64,000 nucleotides of DNA, taken from the NCBI RefSeq assembly GCF_021018805.1, contig NC_086253.1, positions 34,287,583-34,351,582 of the forward strand, given 5' to 3'. The translations under genes and the position numbers were made by a program. This document shows, piece after piece, positions 26,686 through 39,045 of the stretch; the stretch's first letter is position 1; each line of letters begins with the position of its first letter. The DNA comes from Prinia subflava (lineage: Eukaryota; Chordata; Aves; Passeriformes; Cisticolidae). Under the pieces are notes generated by a model. The model was not told where the DNA came from. It did not search any database and was given only the letters and a program-made list of their open reading frames with translations.

Positions 26686-29600
26686 CTGATTAGGGGAAAA
26701 AAAGATAACAAAAGATGAGAAATTTTTAATTATTTTATTTAACGAATTTAAAATTAAAACTCTTCATGTGTACAATAGTCTTAGATATCACATAAGGTCT
26801 TTTGTCAAAATTCCACCTGGATTACAATCAAATGGATTCTTTTGTCTCCAGCTCTCCTCAGCAGTATTTTGTCAACTGCTTAAACGCATCAAAAGTGATC
26901 CTGGGTAGCAAATAAACAAAACAGAACTTCCTAACTAAGAAAAGCCCATTCAGTACATGAAAAGATTTAGAAAAATATAAACCTTTCCATTTTTCAAAGA
27001 AAAATTATTTTTAAGCATATAAGCACTTAACAAGGAATTTGTCAGGATTTTTAACTTGGTTCGTTTTGGGGACAGTTTTTTGTTTGTCCCTGTTAGAGGC
27101 CAAAGCAAGAGGCTATTTTCCCCATACAAATGTTACCTAATGTGGCAATGGAAAAGCTAAACAGGAACAAAATTCACCTGGTTTTTGATTTCTCTGCCCT
27201 ACTTTTATCCACAAATACAAATAAACAGAAACAAGGCCACCTGTTACCTGCAAGTACTCCAGGAAAATTGTTATTTTTCATGTCACTGTATTTTGAGAAG
27301 GATTTTATACTTTTACTGCTGAAGCAGAGTCTGTGCATTTTGACAGACTTGTAGCCTGTTTTGGGGCAGAGCAGGAGACATAAGTGAATCCCAATGATTG
27401 TATTAATAAATTAGGTGCAATAAACTTGTGACACTTCAATAACTTAGAGTGTCTAAATTATGCGACACTCAAAAATGACTGCCTTTTTAATGGCTGTGTC
27501 TTCATCCTACTTTTATGCCTGTAGATTTCAGACATTTTATAATATATAGACACTTGGCAAGCTCCTTTGCATACCTATTATACTTTACCCTAGTCCACAA
27601 TTATTTCACAGCTCTGAGAACAAATTAGGACACACATATTCAATTTTTGAGTCTGACAGGCATCTTAATTTCTCCATAATTAATCATTTAACATAAAAAC
27701 ACACTAGCAAGATAATGAAAGCTTATACTACGTCAAGAACAGAATTCTATACATCAGAAATAAACAGAATTGCAGAAGTATGAATACAAAAGTTCAAATA
27801 ATTCCTGAAATATTAAGAGTTAATGCACTGGTTGTTGACTTTTTTAAAGTGATCTGGTTAATTGTTTTATTCCTGCAATCACCTGAAGCTGTTGCTGCAA
27901 GTTTCTTCGCAGTCAGAACCATAAATGAATTCTGACAATGACTTTCCTAAATAATGACAATCAATTACTACAATTAGGTACAAATCAAACTACTTATTAT
28001 GCTGCTGTGAATAGACATTTGAATGCACATATATCTGGAGGAGTAAATATAAAGGAGTAAGCATATCTATGACTGTGTCTGAACAGTGTCCAGGGTATAA
28101 GGAAGGGATTATCATGCACACTGATAGCATCTTGGAATTTTTTAAAGCTGTCATGCCACGTGAATTTCTGGGTTTTATGAGAGCTGAAACTAAACAGGGA
28201 AGGAAACAGGCCAAACAAACCGCCCAGTGGCAACAGGGTCAGAGCTGAAAGTAGTAAAGTGCCTAAAATGCTTATCATTTTGCATTTTTGTAGATATATG
28301 CCAAGACAGTTTAGAACACTGGTTTATGCATTTGGTACATCAGTACGTGAATCTACATTTTCAAACAGTTGCCTAAAATCAGATACAAATACAGAAGAAG
28401 CCTCTGTGCACATGTGTATGTATACAGCTACCTCTACACATATGGAGTAGATAAGGTGTGAACACAGTCGCACACGCAGCATCTTATTTATTCTAAAAAG
28501 AGCATTTTGAGAAGCAAAATGGAAAAGAAAGAGGTATTTTGACTGAAGACAAGGTTACTTGAGTCAGTAACAAAACCACTGTTGACTTCAATGCGACAAG
28601 GTGTTATGGCTATGGGCCCCACAGCTTCCCGGTGCTGAGAAGGAGGAAGGAAGGATGCAGACACAGCCACTGCCCTGAGCCACAATGAGAGCAGCCTCAG
28701 CAGTGGGAGAGCATCACACCCTGCAGCTCCTCCAGCAGCCTGCCCCACACAGCCCCTGCTCCCCACTGCAAAAACGCCCTTTGCACTCCCGCAGTCTGAA
28801 AAGACTGCTCCACGCACGCTTCTTCTGTCGTCACAGGCACTTAAGAGAAACCACCTGAGGCATTCCAGAACATCCTCAGGAACTTCCTAGGAGACTTGGT
28901 CTCAGGCATAACAGATCACCTACCATCTAGTCATGGATTTTTAACTTGAAGTTTACAACACCCTATCTCCACATAAAATATCTTCTTTTTCCCTCTCTTG
29001 TGAATGATAAAAACCTCACAAAATGGCACTGCACAGGCAAAACACAAAAGGGGGACAGGTTTGAATACTGCCCTCTCATCTCATTCAATATATTAGAGCT
29101 TTTCACTACACTCAGAAGTTTTCCAACATAGCCCAGAAATGTTGTAACAGCTTTAGAATCATCAGGCTACATAATCTTCTGACCTAAAGCCTTCCTAAGA
29201 GCTTCACTAAGAGGATTGTAGTCCATGTAAGTTGTCTACACAAATGAAAAAACAAAACAGACCCCAAACAACCCACGAAACCCTAACTGAGAAGATGACA
29301 TGGAAAAAAAAAATGTTTATTTGTGTAGAAATTCAAAAATTCAAATCCCAAAGGAAATCATACGTATGTGATAGAAAAATTTTACATCAGCTTAAGGTTC
29401 CTGAATAATGAAAACAGGAAATCTTCCAGGATCCAGGGGAAGCTGAATACAGCTGGGATGCAGACCTAGTGGGTAGCAGACTAGTTGGGAGCTTTTACCT
29501 GATAATGAACAACACTATGAAATCAAATTAAAGGCTGAAAAAGAGGATGTGTGATCTCAGTGAGAAAAAAGAGCATGCAGTGAGGATGTTCACAGAGTCT

Positions 29601-32600
29601 CTACTTAATCTTTCCACAATGACTTCCATATGAGGGATTTACTCAACAGTTTCTTAAACGTTAGCATTTGCAATTTCTCCCACTGACAGTAAGTGCCTCA
29701 AGAATTCATAAAGACTTAAAAACAGTTTGGCCATTGCAATGAACCAATTCCTGTGAAAAAAACGGAGGTACAGAATAAACAGTTACCATAATGCTTTGTG
29801 GGTTTTTCCTTTCCTTTAAAAAATGTATTAAGTGAAAATGAGGAACAAAATTAGACACAACATTTTAAGGAGACACCTTTGATGGTTTTGGACTTTTTGG
29901 GATGATACATTGTGAAGTTAAGTTTTAAAAACTGACAATAATGCTGTTTACGGCCACTCAACTATTAGATGCTGCATTTCTCCTTGTTAGGAATATCAGT
30001 TCATGGGTATTGTAAGGATTGCTGACGTGCTCCATTTGTGCAGACAAGAGCAAAACTAATTAATTAATAACTCTAAAACAACTTCCTAAAGCTTGTGCAG
30101 CAATCACTGTTAAAAACACAGCATTTACCAACAGTGACCATACATGCCTACCTATTATGTTGCAATTTTCTGTGTAAGTGGTGATCCATGTAGGCTTGGT
30201 GCACATCCTTAACTACACATTATACAAAAAAGGATACCAACATACCTTCAATACATGTCCATATATAGAATTATTACTCTTAAAAGATAATGTGCATATA
30301 TATATTTCTCTGCCAGAATCACACAGGTTACATCATCTAGAAATGATGATGAAATCTAGTTTTTTTGGTTTTGTTTTTGTTTTGTTTTTTTTAGTTTAAA
30401 CAAATACTGCTACATGAAAGTTTAACATATGCAGAAATGGTGTAGTTCTTTCCAAAGCTGTAAGTTAAAAACTGGAATTAAATGGAAACCTGCTGCACTT
30501 GTGCTGTATTTGTTTCCTGGGCCTATTTTGGGGAAGTCCTTCAAAGATCTCCATAATAACTTAAGCTTCAAGTTGGAAATGTTATCTGTGGAAATGGGTT
30601 TTTGAAGAGGACTACCAAACAAAAGAAAAGGTCCTGTGGTTCTTCAGTTGTCAGTGTCTGCTTTAAGTTGGATCTGTACTAAATACAAACACAGAGATAT
30701 TATCTTAAAAACCATGAAAAGGTGAAAGAAACAAACAGAAGCAATGAACAAAAGTTGCCAAAAGAAAATTTGTCAGCATCTCCAGCCATCAGCACTGTCC
30801 TTACTAATTCATTAACCAGTGATAAATTGACAAGTCAGGTTTTAGCAACAATAGCCCATAGAAAAAAAAAAATCTGAACAGCCTCCAAAGCGCCTGCCTA
30901 GTTAGCATAAAAATACACCCAACTCCCCAAGCTTTTAAACAGAGGAATTATAGTGTGAGTGTCTTTGCTGACTGGTTTTGTCCTGACAGGACGGACACAG
31001 TACCAAAAAGGCAGAGGTCTCAAACACATCCAAGTTCATACTTTAAATTGTGTTCAGTTTGGCTCTTGATAATGTTTCACACTGTATCTGCCTCTCTGCA
31101 TCATTCATTAATTTTCAGTCCCCTTTCTAATCTATTCTTCCTTTGTATTTTACCATCTACCTGCCTAGAACACATTTGAGGCATTCAAAAACCAAGCACA
31201 TTTTCCCTATAATCACTATGTGATAACGCATGGCAAAAATACTTATACCAAACTTAGTAAAACTGTGAAACATCTAAAGCTGTACAGATGCAAAACAATG
31301 ATCATGGTCCTTAGGAGAATCAAACTTTTCCCTTACAGTTCCTTGACTTGCTACTTAATTCTTTTTTTAATTAAAAGTAGTTTCAATTCTTTAGAAAGCA
31401 AATGAGGGAAAAGATATTTTTCTAGTTTTTATTTTCTATCTGCAGATTACTGCATACAAATACATCCCCAATAATAGAACATTTATTATGTAACCTTATT
31501 GTATAAGCAAGCAGTGGTGTCCAAGTGTTCCTGCAAGGACTATACTTTTTTGTGCTAGTCTGATATGGGAAAGGTACTTACTTCCTTTTTATTTCATATT
31601 TAAACACTATTTAAGGGATACATTTCTCCTATTGAAGCTCTTTATGCAGAGCTCACACAATGAGGTCACTTGTAAGGCAATGTCTTGAGAGGAAGAATAT
31701 GGAAATAAATGAACAGTAGGATAACAAACTTGCTGAAAATGAAAGGATGAAGATTTTTTTTTAAATAGCAAAGCAGATACCTTAGATACTTTAGAAAACT
31801 CTGACAGGGAGTATACAAACACTGTCCCCAGAAGTCAGAATGTTAGGTGGGTAGAATGCAATTGCACAAAAGAGAGAATGACTAACAGATGTGATACATC
31901 CATTCTGTCATACGTCACAATATATTTAGCAAAAGGGAGTTTTCAAAGCTGTACGTGCAGAATTGGATTCACTAGGATGTGAGAAAGTGCAGTGAAGACT
32001 GACAAGTACTGAGCTTTGCCTATGTTAACATTTTATTTCTGATTTGGTGTAGTATTTTGTTATTACTTCAGTCTGATTTTTGCTTTTGTGAAAATTATCT
32101 GTGAAATTTAAACCACCTTAATCCACTGTATCACATTTTCCTCCTGTTCTTAATTCCTGTGTTTTTCTTTTCACTCATCACAACCATCTTCCTTGTCACC
32201 TTTTAATCTCTTTTTCTTGACCTTTCTGCTCTATTCACTTTTCCATCTTAACCTCCTTTTCTTGTCATTATCTGATTTAGAGTGGAGCCGTAAGATTCAT
32301 GTGAAAGACAGTTGCTTCTCTAATATATCCAGTAAACCACATAATAACAAAAAACATTGAAATATATTAAATCTCATCAAGTGTGCATATGATTGTCAAA
32401 TGCTTGTTATTCTCAACAAACATTAATCAAAGTTTTAAAAGTGTTTGGAGGCATAAGTCACGGTCTTGGTGACTTCAGAAAAGGTTAGTACAAGATACTG
32501 TGAATTCTCTGAGCTCTGCTTACTGTGCTACTCTTGATAGAAGAGCTTTATGCAAGACTCAAATCCCAAGTCAATTACTGGGAAAAAAGTAAAAATTCAC

Positions 32601-34098
32601 ACATATATATTTGCATGTTTGTGGGAAATAAAGTATTTCAAACTTGATACGTGTTTTTATTACTACAGAATCATAAGAAAACACTGAAAAGATAGCCTGG
32701 GAAAACTTTTATTTTCAGATGTAGGGAAGAATTTATGTGTATGAAACACGATCATCTTCTTGTCACTGGTCTAGCACATTACGGTTCAAACATGCAGACT
32801 CTCCTATGCAGTATGGGAAACGCCTCCTTTTATTCCCTGTTAGGCTTGAGGTGATGGGGGATCTACAGTCCTAATCCTCAGACTAGAATATAAGAAGCAC
32901 TTCTTAAACCAGTATAAGGATAAAGGGCTGTTCATCAAGCCCATCTGAAGTTACCACAGAAAAAGATTAAAGCCAGCTGAAGATAATTTCACAACTGCAC
33001 AATTCAAAGCTGTGAAGCAAACATGTTCCACTAAATAAATTAAAAATTTAAACATTATGGTTCCAAATTTGGGGATTTTATATTAAAATCTGATTTTATG
33101 ACTGTGATTATACAATGCACAAACTACACTAAGAGAAACCAGCACAGCTGTCCCAATCATGGGCTGAAAAAGGAGGAAAAACGGATTTGTGGATTTAGAA
33201 AAGAAATACAGCTTCATGAGTAGCAAAGAACACAATGTCTTGTTCATGAGCAGAATGACAGCATAGGCATTTTAGGCCTCTCTCTTCATCTTTGGATCCT
33301 GGGACCAAAACATAAACATTCGAGCATCCATTTATTACAAAATAAGAATTACAAAAAGCCTAAATTTGATAGATAGGAAGAAAATATGACCCAAGGCTAA
33401 GCAACGTAGAGATGATGGATATCCAGTCTGCAAGGAGCCTACAAAGATCTGACAGGTATGAACTGCCACATTAAGGCCAGTAGGGTGCTAATGACATGAC
33501 ATACAGCTTGAAACGGGAAAGGAAAGCGAGGAGGAAGGAGGCAGCATGAAGACATGCACGCAAATTGGAGCTCAGGTTTACTGCTGTTCCTCCACACAGG
33601 GAGGTGAGAAAACTCTGCTATGATTTATGCCTTTCCATGAGGGAAAAGCATACCTGCCACCACAAGTGACCAGGTGGCCCAGACCCAGAGGGATATGTCT
33701 CTCACACAATTAGTACTGTAGGCTTCGAACTGGTACGAAGTAAAAACCCAGTGTGCCTATTTGAAGCTGCCCATACATTTCAGTTTGTGGAATTTCATAC
33801 AGAAGTATTCCACATGTATGGGAGCTACTCTTCAATGCATGGACAGAATGAAGTGCTCAGACCATCGCTGCAGCTATACAGAATACTGACCCAAAAATTT
33901 CTGGAGAAATTAAAACCTCTTATTCCCTGTATCACTCACACTTTCCATCACAATTCCCCAATTCCCCAAAAGGCTTTCCACTCTGTAAACCCCCACAATA
34001 AATGTCATTTAGCAATGTTTTAATTTAGATGTTCTAGCAAAATGTCCATTACACTGAAGACATGAAAAGATTTTCCACTCAGAAATATTTATGGCACT

Positions 34099-34105
34099 AC
34101 ACACA

Positions 34106-34178
<73 letters not shown>
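34099..34178 (+). repeat. (AC)n followed by a 60-nt A homopolymer
   Basis: Ten AC units run directly into an uninterrupted run of A from 34119 to 34178. There is no recognisable retroelement on either side. Runs this long are prone to sequencing and assembly error. Confidence 0.95.
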
Positions 34179-34181
<3 letters not shown>

Positions 34182-35175
34182 TGAAGCAAACGTGCTCATG
34201 TGTTCCCTTGGCTCTGTCATTTCCTCTTTTGGCTTTAATAAGCTCACTAACACCAAGTACTGTCTCTCAAGCCTGTAAGTTGACACTTTACAAACTAATT
34301 TCAGAAAGCATCAAGGAACTTTCTGAGAAATTACCCCCATTTTACATCTCTGCTTCACTTTATGCATTTATTTGCCAGTGATGGAATAAGCAATCACTCA
34401 CAGCTTGGCCCCCAGCCCTGACTCTCAGCCTCAAGCACTAAATCAACAGACAGGAGAGACAGGACTCTTCAGCCTCTTTCATTCCTCCCCTCGTCCCATC
34501 TCTAACTGCACACTTTTCTAGCTTCATCCTCTCTGTAGATGTTAAAATACTGAAGTCATCTTTCATAGCCATGCATGGGATCCATTCATCTCCCCAGTCC
34601 ACTGTTTAGTTTTTATTATGCACAGAAGCAGCACATACATCTCAGTATATGAGCTATGGATAGATATAAGAGCAGTTACAGACCCTCTACAGTATCTTCA
34701 TTTCCATGAGGCCTAAAATCCTTGTGAAGGTCTTTTGCTCACCTTATAAATCTTTAATCATTATGATCAAGACCTTAATTCTCCTATTTTGCAACTGGAA
34801 GAGAAGGTTTCTACTCTATGGACTTGTCGTGGCTGTGTAGAACTGCCTGAACAAGCAGTCTGCTGCCAATAACCAAGGCTGATTTCTCCCTGGAGAATCA
34901 CAATTACCCTTTGTCTCTAGATCTGTAGCTCATCTACAGGCCATGTCCCACAAGGGGCCAATTTCACCTAGATGAATACCTTAGACCATGTGTGCATGTC
35001 ACTGAGCATGAACTAAATATACTCCTAATCAAATAAAAGTGAAATGTTTTCCTTCGTACCACTTTGCAGCTAATAGAATAACTTTAAAAGTCAACAGATT
35101 CTTATCATCTGGATCCCGAAAACCAATTAACTTCTTATTGTTGCTTTAAGAAGTTACTAGTATAGCTATGAAAGA

Positions 35176-35365
35176 TTATAATACTACTTAGCACTTACAG
35201 TGCTTTTCATCTTCAAAGCATTTCACAAACATAAACTAATTAATCTTCCCAAAATGCCTGTGAGGTAGGTAGGTGTTATTATTCCTATATCACACAAGGT
35301 AAAAAAAGAAAAAACACCCCTGGCAGAAGGTTATGTGCTTAGCTCAAGGCCACAAAATTATCCAG
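35176..35365 (+). mobile_element. CORE-SINE / MIR-like ancient SINE
   Basis: The block reads tacttagcacttacagtgct, then catcttcaaagcatttcaca, ttaatcttcc, tgtgaggtaggtaggtgtta, ttattcc, and later ttagctcaaggccacaaaa. This is the order found in MIR-type CORE-SINEs (lagcacttac, core, tgaggtaggt..ttatt, aaggtcaca). The 5' tRNA-like head and the 3' tail are not clear. These elements predate the amniote radiation, so a recognisable copy in an otherwise CR1-only region is old. A different MIR-related family is possible. Confidence 0.72.
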
Positions 35366-35775
35366 AACATACTGGCACCGTATGCTGCTTACAGAAGTTA
35401 CCCACTGAAATCAGGCAGACACTGCAGGTGGCCATGTTTTAGCATAACAAAAAGGATCTGTCATGATGACAATCAGGATACATTTTGCACTGCAGCCAGG
35501 AAATATAAAACACCCACTCTAATATCTGCCTTAGATTCTGAGAGACACTGCTTGCCATGTCACTGAATGGTAATTAATTTGCCCACTGGGAGATCACAAA
35601 GTCATTAATATATTATTTTTATACCTTCATTTAAATATCTTGTAAAGCAAGCTGATTCAGTTCTACTGAGAAGCAATACTTGCCTACTCAATAGGCAAAA
35701 TCAGCTCATCAATAAAGCCCAAGTAGAAGAAAGTCAAAATGTTCCTAGGTATCTATCCTTCCATTGCTTTGGACA

Positions 35776-35850
35776 GGTAAAAGTAGCTTTTAGGTTTAAA
35801 GCTACCTTTTTTAAAGTAGCTTTTAAAACCTCAAGCTTTAGGTTTAAAAA
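35776..35850 (+). repeat. Local direct and inverted repeat cluster
   Basis: AAAGTAGCTTTT occurs twice (about 35780 and 35814), with a near-complement AAAGCTACCTTT between them. TAGGTTTAAA also occurs twice (about 35791 and 35839). The segment can fold into alternative hairpins. Confidence 0.8.
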
Positions 35851-36990
35851 CGTGACCATTTAAATCCTTTCATCCTACAGTTGACATTTATGGTGACTAA
35901 AAAGATTAAACATTTTCCTATCCAAATAATTCATTTTGGGCTGCTAGTATTTAAAGCAATAGACTTTGGAGTCGTATTACATTAGGATAGTGGTTGCAAT
36001 TAAGGTACTGGTTTCTAAGGTCATAAAAATGTATCCTTGAAAGTGTTTAATATCTCATGTAATAAAATAAAATTGTCAAAGCATATAAATCACTGTTTCA
36101 GGTTCCCCTTTCACTGAATGGTGATATTTTTCTAGCACCTAAATCTAATTTTCATGGGAATAGCAGGTGAACAATACCTGCGATACATCCACACTGTAAC
36201 ATACTGCACATGGCATTACTTTTCAGCACCCAGGTATGAATTGTCCAGCATACTGTGAAGGAAAGGAATTCTTTTTCTTTATTTATTTGGTACATTCACC
36301 CTCTCTTCTAGCAGCTTCAAGGAGGTATTAGGGCATTTAATCTAATTGAAGCACTTAAGTATTCCAGAAGAGTCAAGATACAAAGCTCTGCATAGGAATG
36401 GTTTCTCCTGCAAAACTGAAAGGGATAGAATGAAATTAAATTGATCTTGAGACTTGACTGACAGTGAACTGTTCTGATTGATAAACGCAATGAAGTCATT
36501 CTCACTGCCATCTAAGACAACCAAATAACTTCACCCACAGTCTAAATCATATTTGACTCAAAGTTCCAAAAAGGAAAAATTTAACAAAACCTGCACTACT
36601 TCCTTGGGTCTTCTAATAAAAAAAGGTGTCCTACCTTTTCTATTTTTTTCTAATCCAGTTTTCTAATTTACAGTTTTCAAACAGTGCTGTGATGATTTTG
36701 TAAGAAAAGATGAATATTCACAAACCTGCACTGAATTCTCGCACCTGTGCTTGTGGGTCAGCTCCTGTTCCTGTGCAAAATCTCCCTGACATGACACATG
36801 AACCTCTCTGTAGGACCACTACAGTTCTGCAATTACAAAAGTCTTTGAAATGGAACCATGACTACTGGAGAGGTATTTAATAGTTCCCTTTAACATGTGT
36901 CTGACGGTAAATAAAACACAGTTTTTGCATGCCTGCATTTTTTCTTACTAAATTAATATGAAGTTTTTCAGTTATTGTGAGTCCAGATTT

Positions 36991-37034
36991 GATTCTTTAC
37001 AATTGATCTCTTTACAATGATCTCTTTACAATTA
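36991..37034 (+). repeat. 14-bp tandem repeat, three copies
   Basis: The unit GATCTCTTTACAAT occurs twice perfectly, preceded by a diverged copy, GATTCTTTACAATT. Confidence 0.92.
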
Positions 37035-37330
37035 TATTAATATTGTTAAAATATTACTTCAAATTTTTTTCCAAATGCAATTTTAAAAATACTGCTTACT
37101 TTCTGTATTTCTACCATCCTTCCCACCCACACTGTAGTCATGCCACACTTTCAGATAGTTTTGCACAGCAGTCTCATATGTACTTAATATCAATTCACAG
37201 AGGATGTGATATAAAATATCTAAACACAGGAACTTTTCTCTGTACAACAGAGAAATTCAACTTCTGTCAGCTTTAATCTTGAATTAGCAAGAGACTTGGG
37301 CATAATCCAATACACAAACATCGAACCAGT

Positions 37331-37362
37331 CACAGAACAGTTTGGCGTGGAAGGTCCCTCAC
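37331..37362 (-). mobile_element. Short CR1 3'-end remnant
   Basis: The string cacagaacagtttggcgtgg followed by aaggtccctc resembles the reverse complement of the CR1 3' terminus (cacagaatggtttggnttgg aagggacc). The sequence on either side cannot be aligned by eye. The identification rests on about 30 nt. Confidence 0.6.
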
Positions 37363-37407
37363 CAATGGCCCCTGTCTAACTACAATCATTTAAGTTGCTG
37401 AATTCAA

Positions 37408-37454
37408 TTAGAGAAGTAAATTTAAATCAAGTAGAGAAGCACATTTAAATCAGG
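37408..37454 (+). repeat. 23-bp tandem duplication
   Basis: TAGAGAAGTAAATTTAAATC and its neighbour TAGAGAAGCACATTTAAATC are adjacent copies that differ at two positions. Confidence 0.88.
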
Positions 37455-38395
37455 CTGCTCTATATAGCTGGATATTTCAAAGTATATGAAAACAGCTGTC
37501 ATCTTCTTCCCTAACACATGCACAGGAGACTACCATGTCATCACACCTTTGAAGTAAACAGTCTTTTATGGAGCTTCAGCCATTGTGAAGCATCAGATTA
37601 GATATCTTCTCAAAGATTAATACAAAATTCAGTGTCTTTCTTGAAACTACTTTTAACAAAAAAAGGGCTTGTGGCCTTCATTTACATGGCTCTCCTGTGG
37701 GGTTTATAAACAAAGAGAAAATGAATAACTAATTTAAAAGTTCTAAAAACAGTAGGCTAAATAATCCTCATCTAAAATTTTTAAAACAAAACCAGTTTTG
37801 CATCAGGTGAAGGAGCTTGAGAAAAAGAGGAAACTAGGTCTTATCTCTCATGAATGTTAACTGGAAGCATGTTGCCTAGATGTAGCTCCAATTTCCTAAA
37901 ACAGCTTACTTGCTCTTCTAGTCCTGTCAGATGGGTTTCAAAAGTAACAAGACAATCACCAGTTATATAATAATTTCATGTTCAAATTTTACAATTTAAC
38001 TTTACAACATGCTTTAAATGCTGTTTTGAGAATTATAATGACCAACATATATATTTTTCGGCTCATACTTCTATTTTTGTAGTTAATCTAAAGCAACAGC
38101 AGTTCAACTCATGAGGAAAAATATCATTAGACTGGAACAGACAATTGGAGAATCTCCTCTCTACAAGAAAAGAGCTCATGGAGTAAAGCTACCACTTAAT
38201 AAAGCACACCTATCTCCAACAGCAGTATCCCTTTCTGTATTCCTACCACTGGATTTTGGGAAAGAAGAAGCACAAAAACATGTACTGAAACAAGTCAGGA
38301 AGGAGAGTCAGGAAAGTTCTGATTCATTAGCACAAAGCTTTCCAGGGACTTAGCCCAAAATATCAGGCATAAAAAAACATAGTGACATTTTAAAT

Positions 38396-39045
38396 GTGAG
38401 TCAGCAGTGCCCTGGCAGACAGGAGGGCAAACCACGTCCTTTATCAGGCACAGCATGGCCAGCCAGGCAAGGGAGGGGATCGTCCCACTCTGCTCTGCAC
38501 TGGGGCAGCCTCACCTCCAGTGCTGGGTGCAATTTTGGGCACCACAATGTGAGAAAGACATTAAACTGTTGGAGAGCATCCAGAGGAGGGCAGCAAGGAT
38601 GTTGGAGGGCCTTGAGGGGAAGCCGAATGAGGAGTGGCTGAGGTCACTCGGTCTGCTCAGCCAGGAGAAGAGGAGGCTGAAGGGAGACCTCTGTGCACTC
38701 TGCAGTTTCCTTGTGAGGAGAAGAGGAGGGGCAGGCACTGATCTCTTCTCTGTGGTGACAGTGACAGGACCAGAGGGAATGGCCTGATGCTGTGTCAGGG
38801 GAGGTTTACGTTGAATTTAGGAAAAGGTTCTTCACCCAAAGGTGGTTGGGCACTGAACGGGCTCCCCAGGAAAGAGGCCACAGCACCAGCCTGACAGAGC
38901 TCAAGAAGTGTTAGGACAAGACTCTCAAGCACACTGTGATTCTTGGGGTCTCTGCCGCAAGGCCTTGAGTTCAGGCATTGAACTCAGTGATCCTAATAGG
39001 TCTCTTCCAACTCAGAAGAGTCAATGATTTTATGATTTTAATTAC
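38396..39045 (+). mobile_element. CR1 LINE, 3' end (ORF2 C-terminus plus 3' UTR)
   Basis: This is a 5'-truncated CR1. At 38407-38787 one frame stays open over the C-terminal part of the CR1 polymerase protein, with [20 protein letters not shown], then the [13 protein letters not shown] and [17 protein letters not shown] blocks characteristic of CR1 ORF2. Downstream come ggtggttgggcactg and gatcctaataggtctcttcc, followed by a repeated TATGATTT tail at about 39020-39038, which matches the 8-bp-repeat end of bird CR1. It is less decayed than the 18.8-kb copy but shows indels in the 3' UTR. It is antisense to TENM3 within the first coding intron. The 5' limit is approximate. Confidence 0.94.

Noticed and set aside
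34089..34381. Open frames with poly-Lys or poly-Phe on either strand
   Set aside because: Artefacts of the AC and poly-A tract.
38396..38787. Apparent protein-coding gene of 126 codons
   Set aside because: It is the truncated C-terminal part of CR1 ORF2, not a host gene.
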